A DNA stretch of 64,000 bases from Bradyrhizobium sp. 132 (lineage in GTDB: Bacteria; Pseudomonadota; Alphaproteobacteria; Rhizobiales; Xanthobacteraceae), in contig NZ_JADPKY010000030.1 of assembly GCF_023074185.1 (NCBI RefSeq), positions 1 through 64,000 of the forward strand, read 5' to 3'. Positions 59,325 to 64,000 of the stretch are shown one piece after another; the first letter of the stretch is position 1, and the number at the start of each line of letters is the position of its first letter. The translations under genes and the position numbers were made by a program. The notes under the pieces are model-generated. The model saw only the letters and a program-made list of their open reading frames with translations, had not been told where the DNA came from and did no database searches.

Positions 59325-60578
59325 TCAGGCAGGCTGCGCAACCGCTCGGACGACAGGTTTCTCCACGATCGGAAGATTGATCAGCGCGGAGAGCACGCCA
59401 AACAGGATCGAGAGCCACCAGATCGGCGTGTAGGAACCGAACCGCTCGAACACGATGCCGCCGAGCCAGACGCCGAGGAAGCCGCCGACCTGATGACTGA
59501 CGAAGGCAAAGCCATAGAGGGTGGCGAACCAGCGCGTGCCGAACATCAATGCGACCAGCGCCGAGGTCGGCGGCACCGTCGACAGCCACGTCAGACCCGA
59601 GACCGCACCGAACGCGATCGCCGAGAACGGCGTGATCGGGAACGAGATGAAGGCAAGCGTCGCAAGCGCGCGGGTAAAATAGATGGTCGAGAGGATGTAG
59701 CGCTTCGGTAGTGAGTTCTGGAGATAGCCGACGCTCAGCGATCCCATGATGTTGAACAGGCCGATCGCCGCGATCACCCAGCCGCCGGTTTGCGTGGAGA
59801 TGCCGCTATCGACCAGGAAGGCCGGCAGATGCACGGTGATGAAGGCGAGCTGGAAGCCGCAGGTGAAGAAACCGAGCACCAGCAGCACGTAGGAGCGATG
59901 GCCGAAGGCCTCCGCGAGTGCTTTGGTGAAGGTCTGCTCGTCCGCTGGCGCCGCGGTGGCTGTGCTTGCGACCGGTGGGGTCGAGAGCGCCAGCGACAGC
60001 GGGATGATCAGCAGCATCAGGAAGCTGAACACGGTGAGCGCCTGCTGCCAGCCGAAATTGTCGATCAGCGCCACGCCGATCGGCGCGAACAGAAACTGCC
60101 CGAACGAGCCCGCCGCAGTGCCGGCGCCAAGCGCAAGGCCGCGCTTTTCCGCCGGCAGCAGCTTGGTGAACGCCGACAGCACCAGATTGAACGAGCAGCC
60201 GGCAAGGCCGAAGCCGACCATGACGCCCGCGCCGATGTTGAGCGACAGCGGCGTCGAGGAGTAGCGCATCAGGAGCAGGCCGCCGGCATAAAGCAGAGCG
60301 CCGACGCACATCACCCGGAACAGGCCGAAGCGATCGGCGACTGCGCCGGCGACGGGCTGGCCCAGTCCCCACAGCAAATTCTGAAAAGCGATGGCGAGGC
60401 CGAACACGTCGCGGCCCCAGGCGAACTCGTGACTCATCGGCTGCACGAAGAAGCCCAGCGCCGAGCGCGGGCCGAAGCCGAGCATGCCGATTGCACAACC
60501 ACAGAGAATGATGATCGCCGGCGTGCGCCAGGAGGAGGAACGCGAAACCGGACCGAGCTCGCCCGCTTGAATCGACAT
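59325..60578 (-). CDS. MFS transporter
   Basis: A 417-residue, 12-helix major-facilitator transporter. Motif A-like residues VAGAVADRFGLFR follow helix 2, and PVASTATAAPADEQ is the central loop between halves. The sequence style resembles oxalate/formate antiporter-type or cyanate-type MFS carriers in alphaproteobacteria, but the substrate cannot be read. The ATG at 60578 has GGGGA six bases upstream, and an ATG 12 bases earlier is the alternative. It diverges from nadA and so shares the 60579-60906 region. Confidence 0.8.
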   Translation of the reverse strand: MSIQAGELGPVSRSSSWRTPAIIILCGCAIGMLGFGPRSALGFFVQPMSHEFAWGRDVFGLAIAFQNLLWGLGQPVAGAVADRFGLFRVMCVGALLYAGGLLLMRYSSTPLSLNIGAGVMVGFGLAGCSFNLVLSAFTKLLPAEKRGLALGAGTAAGSFGQFLFAPIGVALIDNFGWQQALTVFSFLMLLIIPLSLALSTPPVASTATAAPADEQTFTKALAEAFGHRSYVLLVLGFFTCGFQLAFITVHLPAFLVDSGISTQTGGWVIAAIGLFNIMGSLSVGYLQNSLPKRYILSTIYFTRALATLAFISFPITPFSAIAFGAVSGLTWLSTVPPTSALVALMFGTRWFATLYGFAFVSHQVGGFLGVWLGGIVFERFGSYTPIWWLSILFGVLSALINLPIVEKPVVRAVAQPA

Positions 60579-60802
60579 GGTGTTCCCCATCAGTCGGTGG
60601 CGCATCCGGAATAGGCCGCCACGAGTCAGGCGTTTAATGCAGGTGCATGAAAACCCCAAGTCAAAAATGATTGCGTTCCACGAAGAGCTGCCGCGGGAGC
60701 ATTGCGTTTCGCCGAGACCTCCTGGGCGAGATGCGCCACGCCTTGACGAGAATGTGTGCGGCGGGACCTAGCGACCCTCTCCACGACGTGTTATCTTCAA
60801 TT

Positions 60803-60817
60803 TACTCAGATTGAGTA
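60803..60817. promoter_or_regulatory. Putative NadQ operator, distal copy
   Basis: TACTCAGATTGAGTA is a 15-base palindrome with one imperfect centre. It matches the second site at 60867-60881 in 14 of 15 bases. Its centre is 64 bases from that of the other copy, about six helical turns, so a protein could bind both on one DNA face. Confidence 0.7.
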
Positions 60818-60866
60818 TATCAGATGCTCCGCCGGCCTCTCGGCCGGATTTCTCGGGCTCTATATA

Positions 60867-60881
60867 TACTCATATTGAGTA
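60867..60881. promoter_or_regulatory. Putative NadQ operator, proximal copy over the -10 region
   Basis: TACTCATATTGAGTA sits in a longer palindromic AT-rich stretch (ATATACTCATATTGAGTATAT). It lies 26 bases before the nadA ATG and overlaps the likely -10 element, as expected of a repressor site. The regulator assignment rests on the nadQ-like gene at 47219 and family knowledge. Confidence 0.7.
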
Positions 60882-60906
60882 TATATGACATGTACGGGAG
60901 GCTTCA

Positions 60907-62013
60907 ATGCCGCTAACTGGAATTTACGGCCCCGACGACTTTGCCAACCGGCCGCAGGGCCAGGTCACCACCTCGCCCCGGGCAGCGCCGGCGCGAACCG
61001 GACCTCCGCTGCCGATGCCTTCGCTGGAATGGACGCCGGAGGTCGAGCGCGCCACCGCGCCGCTCTATGAGCGCGTCAAGCACGTGATCCCGCCAATCGA
61101 GTGGCCGCTGATGGCGCCGACCATCAAGGTGATCAACGAGCTGAAGCGCGCGCGGGGCGCGGTGATCCTCGCGCACAATTACCAGGCGCCGGAGATCTTC
61201 CACTGCGTCGCCGACATCGGCGGCGATTCACTCCAGCTCGCGGTCGAAGCCACCAAGGTGAAAGCCGACATCATCGTCCAGTGCGGCGTGCACTTCATGG
61301 CGGAGACGGCGAAGCTGCTCAATCCGGACAAGATGGTGCTGATCCCTGATACGCGCGCCGGCTGCTCGCTCGCCGCCAGCATCACCGGCGCGGACGTTCG
61401 CCTGCTGCGCGAAAAATTTCCCGGCGTGCCTGTCGTTGCCTATGTCAACACCTCCGCGGAGGTGAAGGCCGAAGTCGACATCTGCTGCACCTCGTCGAAC
61501 GCAGTGCAGGTTGTCGAGAGCCTGGGCGTGCCAAGCGTGATCTTCCTGCCCGATCGCTATCTCGCCACCTACGTGGCTTCGAAGACCGACGTGAAGATCA
61601 TCGCCTGGAAGGGCGCCTGCGAGGTGCACGAGCGCTTTACGGGCGCGGAGCTGCGCAGTTACCGCGAGGCCGATCCCTCCGTGCAAATCATCGCGCATCC
61701 CGAATGCCCGCCGGACGTGCTGGCTGAGGCCGACTTCACGGGCTCGACCGCGCATATGATCAACTGGGTGCGCGAAAAGCGGCCGCGGCGGCTGGTGATG
61801 ATCACGGAATGCTCGATGGCCGACAATGTGCGCGCCGAGCTCCCCGATGTGGAGATGCTGCGCCCCTGCAATATCTGCCCGCACATGAAGCGCATCACGC
61901 TCGCCAACATTCTGGAGAGCCTGCTGACGCTCCGCGAGGAGGTGACGATCGATCCCGCGCTCGCGGAACGCGCAAGGCGTTCGGTCGAGCGGATGATCAA
62001 TCTGAAGAATTGA
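60907..62013 (+). CDS. nadA: Quinolinate synthase A
   Basis: NadA condenses iminoaspartate with dihydroxyacetone phosphate to quinolinate, using a [4Fe-4S] cluster. The 368-residue protein has [24 protein letters not shown] in part, [17 protein letters not shown], and three cluster-type Cys: in QCGVHF (~122), GACEVHE (~239) and RPCNICPHM (~320). GGGAGG precedes the ATG by a short spacer. It is the first gene of a nadABC operon, ten bases before nadB. Confidence 0.95.
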   Translation: MPLTGIYGPDDFANRPQGQVTTSPRAAPARTGPPLPMPSLEWTPEVERATAPLYERVKHVIPPIEWPLMAPTIKVINELKRARGAVILAHNYQAPEIFHCVADIGGDSLQLAVEATKVKADIIVQCGVHFMAETAKLLNPDKMVLIPDTRAGCSLAASITGADVRLLREKFPGVPVVAYVNTSAEVKAEVDICCTSSNAVQVVESLGVPSVIFLPDRYLATYVASKTDVKIIAWKGACEVHERFTGAELRSYREADPSVQIIAHPECPPDVLAEADFTGSTAHMINWVREKRPRRLVMITECSMADNVRAELPDVEMLRPCNICPHMKRITLANILESLLTLREEVTIDPALAERARRSVERMINLKN

Positions 62014-62022
62014 GAGCACGAC

Positions 62023-63624
62023 ATGCAAGATAACATCCATAACCTCACCCGTTCCGACGACGTCGTCATCGTCGGTGGCGGGCTTGCCGGATTGTTCTGC
62101 GCGCTAAAACTCGCGCCGCGGCCGGTGACATTGATCTCGGCCGCGCCGCTGGGACAGGGCGCGTCGTCCGCATGGGCGCAAGGCGGCATCGCGGCGGCAG
62201 TAGCCGAAGGCGATACGCCGGAAGCACATGCTGCGGATACGATTGCGGTCGGCGGCGGCCTCGTCGACGAAGCGGTGGCACTGGGAATCGCGCGCGAGGC
62301 CGCCCCGCGGGTTCACGATCTTCTCGCCTATGGCGTGCCGTTCGACCGCGATCTCGAAGGCAAGCTCGCAGTCGGGCGCGAAGCCGCACACTCCGCGCGG
62401 CGCATCGTGCACGTGCGAGGCGATGGTGCGGGGGCGGCCATCATTGCGGCGCTGAGCGATGCCGTGCGGCGCACGCCGTCGATCCGACTGATCGAAGGTC
62501 TCGTCGCCGAAGCGCTGTTGACCGAGGATGGCGCCGTCACCGGTCTTCAATTGCGTGAAGCCGGCAATTTCGCCGCACAGACGATCCTGCTCGCCGCTCG
62601 CACGGTGGTGCTCGCCACCGGCGGCATCGGACATCTCTATGCCACCACCACCAATCCGCACGAGGCCAGCGGATCCGGCCTTGCGATCGCCGCGCGCGCG
62701 GGCGCGGTGATTGCAGATCCCGAGTTCGTGCAATTCCACCCGACCGCCATCATGGCCGGACGCGATCCGGCGCCGCTCGCGACTGAAGCTCTGCGCGGCG
62801 AAGGCGCGACGCTGATCAACGGCCATGGCGAGCGTTTCATGACGGCGCGCCATCCGCTTGCCGAGCTCGCACCGCGCGACATCGTGGCTCGCGGCGTATT
62901 CGCGGAGATCGCGGGCGGGCGCGGCGCCTTCCTCGATGCGCGGCGAGCGCTGGGCGCGCGCTTCGCCGAAAGATTTCCAACGGTGCATGCAAGCTGCATC
63001 GCCGCCGGCATCGATCCCGCCACGCAGGCCATTCCGATCGCACCGGCGGCGCACTATCACATGGGTGGCATCGCGGTGGACGATCGCGGCCGCAGCTCGA
63101 TCGACGGGCTCTGGGCCGGCGGCGAAGTGTCGTCCACCGGCGCGCATGGTGCCAATCGCCTCGCCTCGAATTCACTGTTGGAGGCCGTGGTCTACGCCGC
63201 GCGCATCGCCGACGACGTCGCCGGGCGCACGATCCCCTCGCCTGCCCGTCTTTCGGACGTGGTGATGCCGCGCGGCGGCGCGCCGGATACTGCGGCCGTG
63301 AAGCGGCTGCGGACGATGATGAGCGCGCATGTCGGCGTGATCCGCGACGGCGACGGGCTCGCGGAAGCGGTTCGCAGCTTCGCCACGCTCGAACGCGAGG
63401 CCACGAGCATCGCAGTCTGCAACATGGCAACGGCAGCCCTGCTTGTGGCGGCCTCCGCCTGGGACCGGCGCGAAAGCCGCGGCGCGCATTTCCGGTCCGA
63501 CCATCCGGCCGATGTACCTGCGCTGGCACGACGCACCATGACCACGCTCTCGGCGACACGCGAGGTCGCGCACAGCTTGACCGAACGTCCGCTCCCACGC
63601 ACCGCGCAACCTATAATCGCCTGA
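62023..63624 (+). CDS. nadB: L-aspartate oxidase
   Basis: NadB oxidises aspartate to iminoaspartate with FAD. The 533-residue protein starts its Rossmann fold with [18 protein letters not shown] (residues ~8-25), then [13 protein letters not shown] (near 46), [25 protein letters not shown] (near 240), [14 protein letters not shown] and [25 protein letters not shown] in part. All are typical of NadB and succinate dehydrogenase flavoproteins. It sits between nadA and nadC with short gaps, so its product passes directly to NadA. Confidence 0.95.
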   Translation: MQDNIHNLTRSDDVVIVGGGLAGLFCALKLAPRPVTLISAAPLGQGASSAWAQGGIAAAVAEGDTPEAHAADTIAVGGGLVDEAVALGIAREAAPRVHDLLAYGVPFDRDLEGKLAVGREAAHSARRIVHVRGDGAGAAIIAALSDAVRRTPSIRLIEGLVAEALLTEDGAVTGLQLREAGNFAAQTILLAARTVVLATGGIGHLYATTTNPHEASGSGLAIAARAGAVIADPEFVQFHPTAIMAGRDPAPLATEALRGEGATLINGHGERFMTARHPLAELAPRDIVARGVFAEIAGGRGAFLDARRALGARFAERFPTVHASCIAAGIDPATQAIPIAPAAHYHMGGIAVDDRGRSSIDGLWAGGEVSSTGAHGANRLASNSLLEAVVYAARIADDVAGRTIPSPARLSDVVMPRGGAPDTAAVKRLRTMMSAHVGVIRDGDGLAEAVRSFATLEREATSIAVCNMATAALLVAASAWDRRESRGAHFRSDHPADVPALARRTMTTLSATREVAHSLTERPLPRTAQPIIA

Positions 63625-63634
63625 AGGAAACCCC

Positions 63635-64000
63635 ATGATCACGCCGACTTCTCTGCTCTATCCCGACGCCTTCCTCTCCCCGCTCGCGATCGACGAGGCC
63701 GTGCAGCGCGCGCTCGACGAGGATCTCGGCCGCGCCGGCGATATCACCTCGGTGGCGACGATTCCCGAAGCAACCAAGGCGCAGGCGATCCTGGTCGCGC
63801 GCCAGTCCGGCGTGATCGCCGGCTTGCCGCTGGCGCTCGCAACCTTGCAAAAGCTCTCGTCCGACATCGAGGTGCGCGCACATGTTCGCGACGCCGCGCG
63901 CGTCGCCCGCGGTCAGCAGGTGCTGACGATCTCTGGACCGGCACGCGCCATTCTCACGGCGGAGCGGACCGCGCTGAATTTCGTCGGCCGCCTGTCGGGC
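63635..64000 (+). CDS. nadC: Nicotinate-nucleotide pyrophosphorylase (partial, runs off the window)
   Basis: The first 122 codons are present: MITPTSLLYPDAF, then AVQRALDEDLGRAGDITSVATI (in part), ARQSGVIAGLPLA, GPARAILTAERTALNFVGRLSG. These are the N-terminal domain and the helix that carries the E-R-T-A-L-N-F substrate-binding motif of quinolinate phosphoribosyltransferase. It completes the de novo NAD pathway after nadA and nadB. The C-terminal barrel is beyond the window. Confidence 0.93.
   Translation, partial: MITPTSLLYPDAFLSPLAIDEAVQRALDEDLGRAGDITSVATIPEATKAQAILVARQSGVIAGLPLALATLQKLSSDIEVRAHVRDAARVARGQQVLTISGPARAILTAERTALNFVGRLSG

Larger units (their letters stand above)
60579..60906. 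other. Divergent MFS/nadA promoter region
   Basis: This 328-base gap holds two operator-like palindromes (given separately) within 110 bases of the nadA start, AT-rich compared with its surroundings. The second palindrome includes TATATATACT and so overlaps a probable -10 element, which fits repression. The rest, toward the MFS gene, shows no gene. Confidence 0.55.

Noticed and set aside
60907..64000. Functional link between nadABC and the island's TIR NADases
   Set aside because: The nad operon is a core locus 30 kb beyond the tRNA boundary with its own regulator; physical distance and different origin make the association coincidental.
31260..64000. CRISPR array or phage genes in the chromosomal half
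   Set aside because: The repeats seen are single palindromic elements, not regular spacer arrays, and no capsid, tail, terminase or cas-like genes occur.

Overview
The window is from an alphaproteobacterium, most likely Bradyrhizobium or a close relative. The right half carries G+C-rich housekeeping genes in an order and style typical of that genus. These include a nadABC operon with a Nudix-type NAD regulator, a TIGR02301 protein, a DUF6894 protein, an AcuI-like reductase and three tandem chemoreceptors. Several intergenic palindromic repeats resemble those scattered through Bradyrhizobium chromosomes. No sequence search was run, so the genus is an inference.

Positions 1 to about 31,170 are a genomic island, visibly less G+C-rich than the right half. 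It abuts the 3' end of a tRNA-Pro(CGG) gene (31174-31250, minus strand). A tyrosine integrase (28344-29612) and an upstream excisionase-like ORF mark the tRNA-proximal end. The other end lies outside the window. The left 3.7 kb is decayed: an IS3-family end, a frameshifted zinc-ribbon gene, a frameshifted YiiX-like papain-fold gene and a dead IS110-family transposase. The integrase has Cys where the nucleophilic Tyr is expected, so the island may be immobile.

Positions 4.1-27.4 kb are a dense conflict (defence) island. It holds: a ThsB-like TIR protein; a membrane-anchored TIR/SLOG-like protein; a SLOG-TPR-metallophosphoesterase fusion; a same-strand set of metallophosphoesterase, CHAT protease, SLOG-TPR protein, SLOG protein and alpha/beta hydrolase; a minus-strand operon of PfkB-deoxyribosyltransferase-like fusion, TIR-TGT (DpdA-like) fusion, OGG-like HhH DNA glycosylase, QueC and a second ThsB-like TIR; a large ISHRW-type TIR-like protein; and a TIR-TM-beta-propeller protein. 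The TIR-TGT/OGG/QueC/TIR operon (16956-20164) is the best candidate for an undescribed system. It combines preQ0 synthesis, transglycosylase-fold base exchange, a glycosylase/lyase with both catalytic residues, and TIR effectors. I infer that it senses or installs 7-deazaguanine bases in nucleic acid and triggers TIR-mediated NAD or nucleotide chemistry.

Positions 31.3-64 kb are ordinary chromosome. They contain Sua5, an FAD oxidase, GNAT and Nudix genes, a GrdB-like/CaiB pair, YedK, an ECF-type sigma factor with DUF4142 and amicyanin-like genes, a sulfurtransferase, dihydroorotase, YgfZ, Tag, HD and phosphatase genes. These are followed by NadQ, a DUF2339 membrane protein, three MCPs, AcuI, an MFS transporter and nadABC. 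Two copies of the palindrome TACTCANATTGAGTA-type site lie upstream of nadA, about six helical turns apart, and are probable NadQ operators.
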